Source: Proteiniphilum sp.
GTDB taxonomy: Bacteria > Bacteroidota > Bacteroidia > Bacteroidales > Dysgonomonadaceae
Length of the DNA: 7,064 bases
Direction: 5' to 3'
NCBI GenBank assembly: GCA_031284475.1
Contig: JAISZV010000225.1
Coordinates: forward strand, 1 to 7,064
The notes under the pieces were generated by a model. It made no database searches, was not told where the DNA came from, and saw nothing but the letters and a program-made list of their open reading frames with translations. The position numbers were made by a program, and so were the translations under genes. Shown here in pieces: positions 1-6,866 of this stretch; position 1 is the stretch's first letter; every line of letters begins with the position of its first letter.

Positions 1-2
1 GG

Positions 3-773
3 GCTGCTTTGGTGGCGGTTTCTTACCCCGATGCCGAGGATATTTTGGTTCCGGTTACGCAGGCGGGCGGATCCATCGTCCCGGTGTTTCAAGAGGGTTG
101 GGAAGACTACGATGGCGACATCTCATTGAGCGGATGGACGATACAAAAGGACGACACATCGTCGATTACTTGGGGGCTAACCGATTATTGGGGAGGCTGG
201 TATGGCGATCTTGCCCCCACAAGTGGCAAATATATGGCACTCATCGAATACGAAGAATCTGCTGGTGGTATCCTGCCACAAGATCAATGGCTGATTTCGC
301 CCGCTTTTACGGTAAAGAATCACAATTCCTTCTATTTTGATTACGCCCACGCACCCATCTGGATGTATTACGGTCCTATCGACTTGGAATTCGACAATCC
401 GATGATTACGCTGAAAGCCAAAATATCGGTGGATCACGGCGCCACTTGGACGGAATTGTTTGATGCCTTCGAAAACAACAAGGGCAGATACGACGACGAT
501 AATATCTTTGACTATCTGACTCCGATTTGGGAAACCATTACCGTTGATTTAACGGCTTACGCGGGGAAAACAGTGAAGATTGCCTTCCATAGCTTCGGCG
601 TTTTTCCCGATTGCAATTTTATCGACAACGTGTCGGTGGGTATTCAGAAAGAATTTGCCAATCCTCCGGTAAGGAGTAGCGTCCAAAAGAATTTGGGACT
701 TTCATTTTCCGGCAAGAACGGCATTTCGTTTGAGAAAAAAGCAGGGAAGACTGTCAAGAAATTCATTGATTGA
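3..773 (+). CDS. C-terminal part of a secreted/surface protein with a choice-of-anchor J (cleaved adhesin-like) domain, 5'-truncated
   Basis: The frame is open from the left edge to the TGA at 771-773, so the gene begins upstream. The TTG at 9-11 is just an internal leucine codon. About 256 residues are visible. Positions 93-641 encode a jelly-roll domain of the choice-of-anchor J / cleaved adhesin type, recognised by its order of landmarks: GWEDYDGD and SGWT near the start, the DQWLISPAF strand, a strand reading KISVDHGATW, then the pair VDLTAYAGKTVKIAFHS and FIDNVSVG that closes the domain. In the family such domains sit in exported adhesins, proteases and glycan-binding proteins of Bacteroidota. 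After the domain comes a basic tail of about 43 residues ending in KKFID. I see no type IX secretion C-terminal domain in it. The specific role is unknown because the upstream domains are missing. The gene converges on the minus-strand operon to its right. Confidence 0.8.
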   Translation, partial: AALVAVSYPDAEDILVPVTQAGGSIVPVFQEGWEDYDGDISLSGWTIQKDDTSSITWGLTDYWGGWYGDLAPTSGKYMALIEYEESAGGILPQDQWLISPAFTVKNHNSFYFDYAHAPIWMYYGPIDLEFDNPMITLKAKISVDHGATWTELFDAFENNKGRYDDDNIFDYLTPIWETITVDLTAYAGKTVKIAFHSFGVFPDCNFIDNVSVGIQKEFANPPVRSSVQKNLGLSFSGKNGISFEKKAGKTVKKFID

Positions 774-797
774 GCGTTGAACCTTGAAAATTCATAG

Positions 798-835
798 AAA
801 GGGCGGACACGGCGATGTGTCCGCCCTTTTTCTTT
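798..835 (+). terminator. Strong Rho-independent terminator of the anchor J gene
   Basis: GGGCGGACAC (801-810) pairs perfectly with GTGTCCGCCC (817-826) around a 6-nt loop, GGCGAT, and is followed by TTTTTCTTT. The three A's before the stem can pair with the first three T's after it, giving up to 13 bp. It begins about 25 nt after the stop codon at 773. The flanking A's are too few to make it a convincing terminator on the other strand. Confidence 0.92.
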
Positions 836-868
836 GTGTTGGGTGTTTGGCGGTTTGGAAATTATCCC

Positions 869-910
869 CCATTTTCCATTCTCCATTCTCCATTTTCCAT
901 TTTCCATTCT
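869..910. repeat. Heptanucleotide tandem repeat, six CCATTYT units
   Basis: Six consecutive 7-nt units follow each other without interruption: CCATTTT, CCATTCT, CCATTCT, CCATTTT, CCATTTT, CCATTCT. Units differ only at the sixth base (T or C). On the minus strand the units read ARAATGG. Translated there, they would give a MENGKW-type repeat inside a short reading frame that also runs back over the terminator and the end of the anchor J gene. That frame is not a credible gene. The tract is best taken as an intergenic simple-sequence repeat. Confidence 0.9.
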
Positions 911-915
911 TCCGT

Positions 916-1188
916 GCTAAAAGAGTGGACGTTTAGGCTCAAAGATTAAAATTCTTCACTAAAAGCCTAAAAATTCATGCTCAATTCTTAAAAATCCATG
1001 CTCGGAGAGTGAACATCCACGCTCAAAACTTAAAATTATTCACTAAAAGCCTAAAATTCCACGCTAATAACTTAAAATTCCATGCTAAAAGAGTGAACGT
1101 CCATGCTCAGAGCTTAAAATTCCACGCTCGGAGAGTAAACGTCCACGCTCAGAGCCTAAAATTCCATGCCAGGAGAGTCAATTTACAC
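916..1188. repeat. Minisatellite of thirteen 21-nt units with an 84-nt higher-order pattern
   Basis: Thirteen contiguous units of exactly 21 nt can be laid out with no insertion or deletion, starting at 916, 937, 958 and so on to 1168. Most units begin GCT and end CAY. Two types occur: type A with a core like AGAGTGAACGTCCA (units 1, 5, 9, 11, 13) and type B with a core like CTTAAAATTCCA (units 2-4, 6-8, 10, 12). The order A-BBB-A-BBB-A-B-A-B-A shows an 84-nt (four-unit) block occurring twice, then a 42-nt (two-unit) block. Units 2 and 6 share an odd TTC ending and units 3 and 7 share an odd ACT beginning, so the 84-nt block was copied as a whole. Units 10 and 12 match at 19 of 21 positions. 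The left half is more diverged than the right. No spacers of a different kind separate the units, so this is not a CRISPR array. Confidence 0.93.
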
Positions 1189-1253
1189 AATTTTGGCTTC
1201 AATTGCCAATTCTACTGCCACGATCATGCCACTGTCAGCCGGAACTACCGCAT

Positions 1254-1277
1254 AAAAAAATAACTCCTTTTGAGAGT
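1254..1277 (-). terminator. Candidate weak terminator after the ABC ATPase gene
   Basis: On the minus strand ACTCT (1277-1273) can pair with GGAGT (1267-1263) around a 5-nt loop, CAAAA, with one G-U pair. It is followed by TA and a run of seven T's (1260-1254). The position, about 50 nt beyond the ATPase stop codon at 1328, is right for the end of the operon, but the 5-bp stem is short. The strong U-run is the better part of the evidence. Confidence 0.45.
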
Positions 1278-1327
1278 GGCGAGCCTGTGCAAGTAAAACC
1301 ATGAAAGTAAACCGGACTTTAAACCCT

Positions 1328-2002
1328 TTACATCTGCGCCTCTGTAACAATCTGGCCGTCGAACAGATTGACGATGCGGTGCGCAAACGAAGCGTCGTGC
1401 TGCGAGTGGGTTACCATCACAATGGTGGTTCCTTCCCTGTTCAATTCGGTAAGCAGGTCCATCACATCCTTCCCGTTTTTGGAGTCTAAGTTCCCGGTCG
1501 GTTCGTCGGCAAGGATCAGTTTGGGGTTGGCAATCACTGCGCGGGCAATGGCTACGCGTTGCTGTTGTCCGCCCGAAAGCTGGTTAGGGAAATGTCCCGC
1601 GCGGTGGCTGATACTCATGCGGCGAAGCGCTTCTTCTACCCGCCTCTTGCGTTCGGACGGCTTTACTTTGAGATAGATGAGCGGCAGTTCCACGTTTTCA
1701 TATACGGTCATCTCTTCGATCAGGTTGAAACTCTGGAACACGAAGCCTATTTTTCCCTTGCGCGCCTGCGTGCGTTCTTTTTCTTTCAGGTGGCCTACCT
1801 CTTTGCTATCGAGGTAATATTCGCCCGAGGTAGGATTGTCTAATAGCCCGAGAATGTTGAGCAGGGTAGATTTACCGCAACCCGAAGGCCCCATAACCGC
1901 CACAAATTCGCCCTCTTTCACCTCCATTGAAATGTTGTTCAATGCGATAGTTTCCACTTCTTCCGTACGGAATACTTTTTTTAAATCATAAATCTTAATC
2001 AT
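1328..2002 (-). CDS. ABC transporter ATP-binding protein, MacB/LolD type
   Basis: This is a cytoplasmic ATPase of 224 residues that should power the two FtsX-type permeases encoded just upstream in the same operon. All nucleotide-binding motifs are intact: Walker A GPSGCGKST at residues 38-46, Q-loop glutamine 90 in FVFQSFNL, signature LSGGQQQR at 142-149, Walker B LILADEP at 162-168 with catalytic E167, D-loop GNLDS at 170-174 and switch histidine H199 in VTHS. The length and the sequence around these motifs are typical of the MacB/LolD/FtsE branch, which serves mechanotransmitting permeases, and not of importers. The start is ATG (2000-2002), preceded by A/T-rich sequence with no clear Shine-Dalgarno. 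It lies 87 nt after the permease stop, the widest spacer of the operon, and is probably its last gene. Family assignment is firm; the substrate is not known. Confidence 0.95.
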   Translation of the reverse strand: MIKIYDLKKVFRTEEVETIALNNISMEVKEGEFVAVMGPSGCGKSTLLNILGLLDNPTSGEYYLDSKEVGHLKEKERTQARKGKIGFVFQSFNLIEEMTVYENVELPLIYLKVKPSERKRRVEEALRRMSISHRAGHFPNQLSGGQQQRVAIARAVIANPKLILADEPTGNLDSKNGKDVMDLLTELNREGTTIVMVTHSQHDASFAHRIVNLFDGQIVTEAQM

Positions 2003-2089
2003 AATTGTAAGTGTAAATCGTTAATTTTATTATAGTTGAGAATAGAATATCTTTTGTTTGCCGCCACATTGGTAAATTACCGCGTTAAA

Positions 2090-4432
2090 TTACTCCTTTT
2101 TCAACGCATTGACGGGATTTTGGTGCAAAGCCCATAAATTTACTCCTGACGTAGCCAGAATGGCGGCGATGCATTGAAAGAATACGGGAAACGCAAATAT
2201 CGTCCAATCCAAAGAAATCCGGTTGGCGTATTCGTTCAGGAGGTTCTGCCCTATATAATAGATAACGGGCGCGGCTACTACTCCGGCAATGGCAATCCAT
2301 TTGACAATATCGCCCGTTAACAGAGCGAATATAGCCCGCGAGCCGGCGCCGTTGATCCTGCGGACGCCTATCTCCTTTGTCCTGCGGATGGTGGTATATA
2401 AATGTATAGCGACCAATCCCAGCAAAGCAATAAATATGGAAAGCAACGATGCGATGGTAATTACCTTTGAAATGGTTGTGAATGCGCTGAACTTTTCGGT
2501 ATAAATATCTTCGCTCCAGACTGGATTGATGATAAAATCGGGATCGAACCGGCGCAATGCTTCCGATGTTTTTTCCATCGCTTGCCGCCGGTCTGTTCCT
2601 TCCCTGAAACGAATGGAGAGAAAAACAGGCGTGCTTACTCTGCTGAGAACGAGCGGTTGTATTTTATTGACCGGGTTGTCGTAATAAAAATCTTTCACTA
2701 CGCCTATTATTTCGGCAGGGCCTTGATAATTTACCACTTCTCCGGTGGCGGGGAGGGATAACCCCAGCATCTTGACGGCCGTTTCGTTTAAAATGATCTG
2801 ACGGATGCTGTCGGGGGCATTCTCTTTGAAAGGGGCGCCTTCTATCAATTCTACTTCCATCAGTTCGCACATGCCCGCCATGATGCGGTACTCATAGATG
2901 CTGTATTGGCCCTCTTTGTTGTCGGGCAGGCTGATACCCTGGCCGCTGCATCCGCCTCCGAAAAGATGGTGCGAACCGCTCGCCTGCTTTATCTCAGGAA
3001 TGGAAAGCAATTCCTGTTTAACAGCATCGTAACTTTTACCGATTGTATTGTTCAATGTTATGCTCATCACATTTTCGGGATTGTATCCGATGGGAATATT
3101 TTTCAGAAAATCGGTTTGCCGGTCGATGATCATTATAAATGCCACAAGCACAATGGTGATGACGGACTGAAAAACCACTACGACAACGGTGAGCCTGCGC
3201 TTTGAAAAGCGTAGCCGCTTACCCAGGATGTCGAGCGGGCTGAAACGGCTCAGATACAGCGCGGGATAAAAAGCCGAGCAAACAACGGTCACGACGAAAA
3301 GCCCTATGGCGCATAAGATAAACAGGGGATTCCATAATTGAGCGGGATCGATCTGTTTGTTGATCAACGCGCAAAAGTAGGGCGTGAATATAGCCGTAAG
3401 GATAAAACCCATGATAAACGCAATCAATACGATACCCGATACTTCGGAAAAGAACTGGCGGATAATGTCCCCGATAGAGGCGCCGTTGGTTTTACGGATA
3501 CCGATTTCCTTCATGCGGGTTTCGCCCTGGGCCATAAAAAGGTTGATGAAGTTGCTGACGGCAAGAAGTAATATAAACAGCGCAAGCCCCGAAAGAAGCA
3601 TGACAAAACGGATATTGCTTTGTTTTCCGAAACCGAAATTGTTTGCTTCGGAATGAAAATAAATATCGGTTAATTTTTCGGTCTTCCCGTACGCTTTCCC
3701 GTTAAAATGCTCGGCAAAAGGTTTTATGATGGATGTGTATTCTTCTTCGATGGCGGTTCGGGTAACGGCGAGGGGAGCATCGGACTTAATCAGGTAATAA
3801 GTCTGAAATTCAAGTCCCTGGAGCTGATTCAGGACGTTTAATGATTGCATATTGGCCAATGCGTCGAACGAGAAATGGGTGTTTGCGGGAAGTTTTTCCA
3901 CAACGGCCGAAACGGTATACTCCTGTTCGCCTATTTTTACGGTTTGATTTACGGCGCTGTGGCTGCCGCCGAAAATTATACCGGCCTGACAGCGGGTCAA
4001 CACAATTGAGTTTGGATCGGCAAATGCCGTCCGGGCGTCTCCCTCCACAAACTTCATTTGAAAGACCTTAAAAAATTGGGGGTCTGCATACAGGAGGTCG
4101 AGATTCTGAAAGCGTTCGGTATTGTAGATTAGTTCGGCTTCTTGCCGCTCTCCTCCGTGAAATTGTACGGCCGCTTCCACTCCGGGTATTTTTTCGGGTA
4201 GTTCCGTATAGGCTTTGCGAAGGTTAATGGTATAATGATTCACCGCATCTTTGTCTTCCAATACCGTTGCTAAACGCACAATACGGTTGTTGTTCGCAAA
4301 ATGCCTGTCGTAACTCAATTCGTTCACCACAAACAGGATGAGCATAATGGAGATGGCAAGCCCGATCGCCAGGCCGGTAATATTTACCCATAAGAAAAAA
4401 CGGGTGCGTTTGTATGATCTTACTATATTCAT
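2090..4432 (-). CDS. Two-module ABC transporter permease (MacB periplasmic domain plus FtsX domain, twice)
   Basis: An inner-membrane permease of 780 residues with the duplicated layout common in Bacteroidota. TM1 is at about residues 11-36, followed by a periplasmic MacB-type core domain (about 40-270), three membrane helices (275-299, 330-352, 369-394), then a second set: TM5 (414-436), a second periplasmic domain (about 440-650) and three more helices (655-678, 708-728, 742-765). Family hallmarks include FFKVFQMKFVEGD and PNSIVLT in the first module, IILNETAVKML and IIGVVKDFYYDNP in the second, and YPALYLSRFSPL after TM4. Both modules keep the cytoplasmic coupling motif that meets the ATPase: KEIGIRKTNGAS (308-319) and KEIGVRRINGAG (686-697). 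The ATG is fixed by an in-frame TAG three codons upstream. It starts 32 nt after the preceding permease. One chain with both modules could form a complete permease with two ATPase copies, or pair with its neighbour; the sequence does not decide this. Confidence 0.93.
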   Translation of the reverse strand: MNIVRSYKRTRFFLWVNITGLAIGLAISIMLILFVVNELSYDRHFANNNRIVRLATVLEDKDAVNHYTINLRKAYTELPEKIPGVEAAVQFHGGERQEAELIYNTERFQNLDLLYADPQFFKVFQMKFVEGDARTAFADPNSIVLTRCQAGIIFGGSHSAVNQTVKIGEQEYTVSAVVEKLPANTHFSFDALANMQSLNVLNQLQGLEFQTYYLIKSDAPLAVTRTAIEEEYTSIIKPFAEHFNGKAYGKTEKLTDIYFHSEANNFGFGKQSNIRFVMLLSGLALFILLLAVSNFINLFMAQGETRMKEIGIRKTNGASIGDIIRQFFSEVSGIVLIAFIMGFILTAIFTPYFCALINKQIDPAQLWNPLFILCAIGLFVVTVVCSAFYPALYLSRFSPLDILGKRLRFSKRRLTVVVVVFQSVITIVLVAFIMIIDRQTDFLKNIPIGYNPENVMSITLNNTIGKSYDAVKQELLSIPEIKQASGSHHLFGGGCSGQGISLPDNKEGQYSIYEYRIMAGMCELMEVELIEGAPFKENAPDSIRQIILNETAVKMLGLSLPATGEVVNYQGPAEIIGVVKDFYYDNPVNKIQPLVLSRVSTPVFLSIRFREGTDRRQAMEKTSEALRRFDPDFIINPVWSEDIYTEKFSAFTTISKVITIASLLSIFIALLGLVAIHLYTTIRRTKEIGVRRINGAGSRAIFALLTGDIVKWIAIAGVVAAPVIYYIGQNLLNEYANRISLDWTIFAFPVFFQCIAAILATSGVNLWALHQNPVNALKKE

Positions 4433-4464
4433 GTTATGCTAAATTAAGTTGTTTATTTTTCGGT

Positions 4465-6777
4465 TTATTCTGTTTTCAGCGAATCCACCGGATTGGCAAT
4501 TGCAGCCTTGTAGCTTTGCCAACTTACGGTTACTCCCGATATAAGCAACACAAGAAGCCCGGAGCCGGGTAAAAGCCACCAGGGAACCGGCGCTTTGTAG
4601 GCAAACCGCTCCATCCAGTTGTTGATAACCAAAAGAATTATGGGGATTGCTACCGGAAAGGAGACCAGTAACAGGCGAAGCATATTCCGGTTCAGTAATT
4701 GCAGAATCTCTTTTTCGGTAGCTCCGTTGATTTTACGGATAGCGATCTCTTTTGTCTTGTAACGGGTATTAAACAAAACCAACCCATATACGCCCATCAT
4801 GGCGATAAGGACGGAAATAAGGCCGAACGCGCTGATCAGGTTGCCCGTATTGACCTCGTTTTTATATAACTCGTTCATCGAATCGTCCAGAAACCTCAGA
4901 TCGAACGGTTTGTCGGTGAATTTTTTCCATGTCTGTTCTATCTGTGCGATATTTGCCGGCAGGTTGTTACCGGAAAGTTTTACATAGAGGAAGTTGTAAT
5001 TCTGTTTGTTGGGAAAAACAACAAATGCCATCGGCTTTATAGGTTCGTGCAGCGATTCAAAATTGATGTTTTCCACCACCCCTACAATATCCGCCGGGCT
5101 GAACCCCTCAAATTCCTTTCCGATAATATCTTCCGTGAGATCATTCTTTTTCATAAATTCTTGGTTGAAGATGATTTTTTCACGGTCGGCTTCTTGCGGA
5201 AAATTATTTCCAGAGGCGATTTTTACGCCGAAGAAATCGAGGAAATTAGCTGTAACAGGCCAGACGGTGAAAAAATCGATTGGTTTTCCTTCAAAATTCC
5301 TGCTCCAACTCATGCCGACCTTGCCGGGCAGGTTCCATGACAGGGTATAATCTGTGGCGGAAGCGTTTTGTTTCAGTTCGTTCCCGAATAACTCCGCATC
5401 GATCGCCGTATTCGCTAAATTCATATATGCGATGTTTTCCTTCTCGAAGCCCCACGAATAGTTTTGCATATAATCGTTTTGCAACTTTATCATCCCTGAG
5501 ATACAGATCAACGCGATGGAGGCCGTAAACTGGAAGAAGATCAGGAAATTCCGCAGGATCACGCCTTTGGGGGAAAGAGAAAAAGAACCTTTCACGGCAA
5601 ACGCTTCGTTGAACGAGGTGATGTAAACGGCCGGGTAAATGCCGATTAATACCGAAACGAAGAAAACCGCCGGTAACGTAACCGCAATAATCTGCCGGTT
5701 GCCGGTAATGGATAAATCGGCGACAAAATTAGCCGCCAACGCCGAACTTTTGAGAAAGTACAGGCAAATTAAGGATAGGGCCAGCGCAATGACGGTGAAC
5801 AGCGCGGCTTCTGCTGCGATAGCCATCCGGAGCCGGACAGGGCTTATCCCGAAAATTTTATGGATATTGACGTTTTTTATCCTGGCCGGCGCCATGGAAA
5901 CGGCAAAATTGATGTAATTGATAAAAGCGACCAGCAAAAGGATGATTCCGATAGCCGACAATGACAATGTCATATTTATCCGTTTGTTATCTCCGTGGAG
6001 ATAGAGGTCTTTCTGTGCCTGAAGTTGGAGTTCCACTTTATTTTCAGGATGTTCGCTATACAACCGGAACACTTCTTCCCCTACTACATCGACGCTGTTC
6101 ATCTTATCCGTAACGCTGTTCACGTTGCTGGGATCGATTAAGAAATAACCGTCGTAATTCCAGTTATTGGGCGTATTGGGCGGCATATAGGTATAAATGC
6201 CGTTTAAGAGGCTACAGTTTTCGGGGAAATCCTTATAAACCGCCGTGACGGTGAGTATGCTGTCGCGCACATGCATCATCTGCCCCAAAGGGTTGGTTTC
6301 GCCGAAAAGTTGCCGGGCGGTTTCTTCGGAGATTAACGCTTTGCCTCTCCCATCAAAGATCTTTTCAATGCTGCCGGAAAGGATTTCGGGCGTGAAAACA
6401 TCAAAAAATCCCGGAGTAGCCTCTATGAGCGGAGAGGCGTGTTCTCTTTTTATGCCGTTTGTTTCTACGGAAATTTCGGCCGTCTGGTTCTGCTGCAATA
6501 AACAGTACGATTTTATCTCCGGTATTTTTTCCTGTATCTCTTTTGCCAGGCTTTGATTAATGGACCAGTAGGTGTTGCCGTTAGCGTGGTGGTAACGGCT
6601 GAAACGGTATATTTCATCGGACTTCTCAAAGTTTTTATTGTAACTGAAGTCGTAACTTACCTGAATCGCGATCACAAGAAAAGCGGTAAAAGCTACGGTA
6701 AATCCTACGATATTGAATAAAAACACCGCTTTTGAGGATCTTACATACTGTTTTAAATTATTTATTACCAGTTTCAT
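4465..6777 (-). CDS. Two-module ABC transporter permease with a degenerate first coupling motif
   Basis: A second inner-membrane permease, 770 residues from the chosen ATG (6775-6777). Its architecture matches its downstream neighbour: TM1 (17-40), first periplasmic domain (about 45-265), three helices (about 271-293, 317-341, 364-388), TM5 (408-430), second periplasmic domain (about 435-640) and three helices (644-668, 694-718, 735-757). Family marks are GFFDVFTPEILSG, ALISEETARQLFG, IYPAVYITSFN, KIIFNQEFMKKN and ADIVGVVENINFESLHEP. The second module has a normal ATPase-coupling motif, KEIAIRKINGAT (676-687), but the equivalent place in the first module reads RIKNVNIHKIFG (299-310), without the usual EIG-R-NGA pattern. 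The frame runs 13 codons further upstream to a TTG, but that stretch would precede the normal N-terminal length and lies in the repeated spacer, so MKLVINN is the better start. The two permeases are clearly diverged paralogues, not a recent copy. Confidence 0.92.
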   Translation of the reverse strand: MKLVINNLKQYVRSSKAVFLFNIVGFTVAFTAFLVIAIQVSYDFSYNKNFEKSDEIYRFSRYHHANGNTYWSINQSLAKEIQEKIPEIKSYCLLQQNQTAEISVETNGIKREHASPLIEATPGFFDVFTPEILSGSIEKIFDGRGKALISEETARQLFGETNPLGQMMHVRDSILTVTAVYKDFPENCSLLNGIYTYMPPNTPNNWNYDGYFLIDPSNVNSVTDKMNSVDVVGEEVFRLYSEHPENKVELQLQAQKDLYLHGDNKRINMTLSLSAIGIILLLVAFINYINFAVSMAPARIKNVNIHKIFGISPVRLRMAIAAEAALFTVIALALSLICLYFLKSSALAANFVADLSITGNRQIIAVTLPAVFFVSVLIGIYPAVYITSFNEAFAVKGSFSLSPKGVILRNFLIFFQFTASIALICISGMIKLQNDYMQNYSWGFEKENIAYMNLANTAIDAELFGNELKQNASATDYTLSWNLPGKVGMSWSRNFEGKPIDFFTVWPVTANFLDFFGVKIASGNNFPQEADREKIIFNQEFMKKNDLTEDIIGKEFEGFSPADIVGVVENINFESLHEPIKPMAFVVFPNKQNYNFLYVKLSGNNLPANIAQIEQTWKKFTDKPFDLRFLDDSMNELYKNEVNTGNLISAFGLISVLIAMMGVYGLVLFNTRYKTKEIAIRKINGATEKEILQLLNRNMLRLLLVSFPVAIPIILLVINNWMERFAYKAPVPWWLLPGSGLLVLLISGVTVSWQSYKAAIANPVDSLKTE

Positions 6778-6799
6778 TTGTATTATTGTTTTATTACTT
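6771..6799 (-). repeat. Direct repeat copy, spanning the permease start codon
   Basis: Read on the minus strand, this copy goes AAGTAATAAAACA, then ATAATACAAATGAAAC, and its ATG is the start codon of the first permease of the operon. The upstream copy at 6835-6866 is the same except for three extra bases (GCA inserted near the middle). The two copies are offset by 64-67 nt. Confidence 0.85.
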
Positions 6800-6841
6800 A
6801 CTAAATGTAATACCAACTGATAAACCTTTAAAAGGTTTCAT
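6794..6841 (-). CDS. 15-codon reading frame in the adaptor-permease spacer, possible leader peptide or gene remnant
   Basis: On the minus strand an ATG at 6839-6841 opens a frame encoding MKPFKGLSVGITFSK and stopping with TAA at 6794-6796. Its start context is the repeat copy at 6835-6866 and its stop lies in the copy at 6771-6799. It therefore has the same upstream 12 nt as the permease start (AATACAA before the ATG) and the same AAG-TAATAA ending as the adaptor gene. The GLSVGITFSK ending resembles the last strand of an outer-membrane beta-barrel protein, which is only a resemblance. It may be untranslated, a small leader, or the leftover of a deleted gene. No family is recognised. Confidence 0.3.
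   Translation of the reverse strand: MKPFKGLSVGITFSK
6822..6838. repeat. 17-bp inverted repeat AAACCTTT-A-AAAGGTTT
   Basis: A perfect 8-bp inverted repeat around a single central A lies in the adaptor-permease spacer, inside the 15-codon frame. The spacing is too tight for a full hairpin. At most a 5-bp stem with a 7-nt loop would form. It could be a dyad binding site or simply chance in A/T-rich sequence. Confidence 0.6.
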
Positions 6842-6866
6842 TTGTATTATTGCTGTTTTATTACTT
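6835..6866 (-). repeat. Direct repeat copy, spanning the adaptor stop codon
   Basis: Read on the minus strand, this copy starts with the last AAG codon and TAA stop of the adaptor gene, continues TAATAAAACAGCAATAATAC and ends AAATGAAAC. It matches the copy at 6771-6799 except for three inserted bases. The ATG within it starts the 15-codon frame in the spacer. Confidence 0.85.

Noticed and set aside
644..907. Minus-strand 87-residue frame beginning MENGKWRMENGKW
   Set aside because: It is made of the heptanucleotide repeat, crosses the strong terminator and runs antisense into the end of the anchor J gene; no protein family is visible.
916..1188. CRISPR array
   Set aside because: The 21-nt units are contiguous and similar throughout; there are no unique spacers between conserved repeats and no cas genes nearby.
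1183..1386. Minus-strand 67-residue frame whose end reads AVVPADSGMIVAVELAIEAKIV
   Set aside because: The end looks faintly protein-like, but the frame overlaps the 3' end of the ATPase gene on the same strand, covers the candidate terminator and the edge of the repeat, and matches no family I know.
2003..2089. Internal promoter or hairpin between the permease and ATPase genes (TATAAT-like string; dyad GGTAATTTACC at 2071-2081)
   Set aside because: The TATAAT-like string is not the usual Bacteroidota promoter form (TTTG and TAnnTTTG), neither element of which is present on the minus strand here, and the dyad is only 5 bp around one base.
2289..4071. Several plus-strand open frames of 70-100 codons opposite the permease genes
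   Set aside because: They are antisense to a permease with full family motifs and show no domain or repeat of their own.
6778..6816. 13-codon N-terminal extension of the first permease from a TTG codon
   Set aside because: The internal ATG gives the usual N-terminal length before TM1, and the extension lies in the duplicated spacer sequence.
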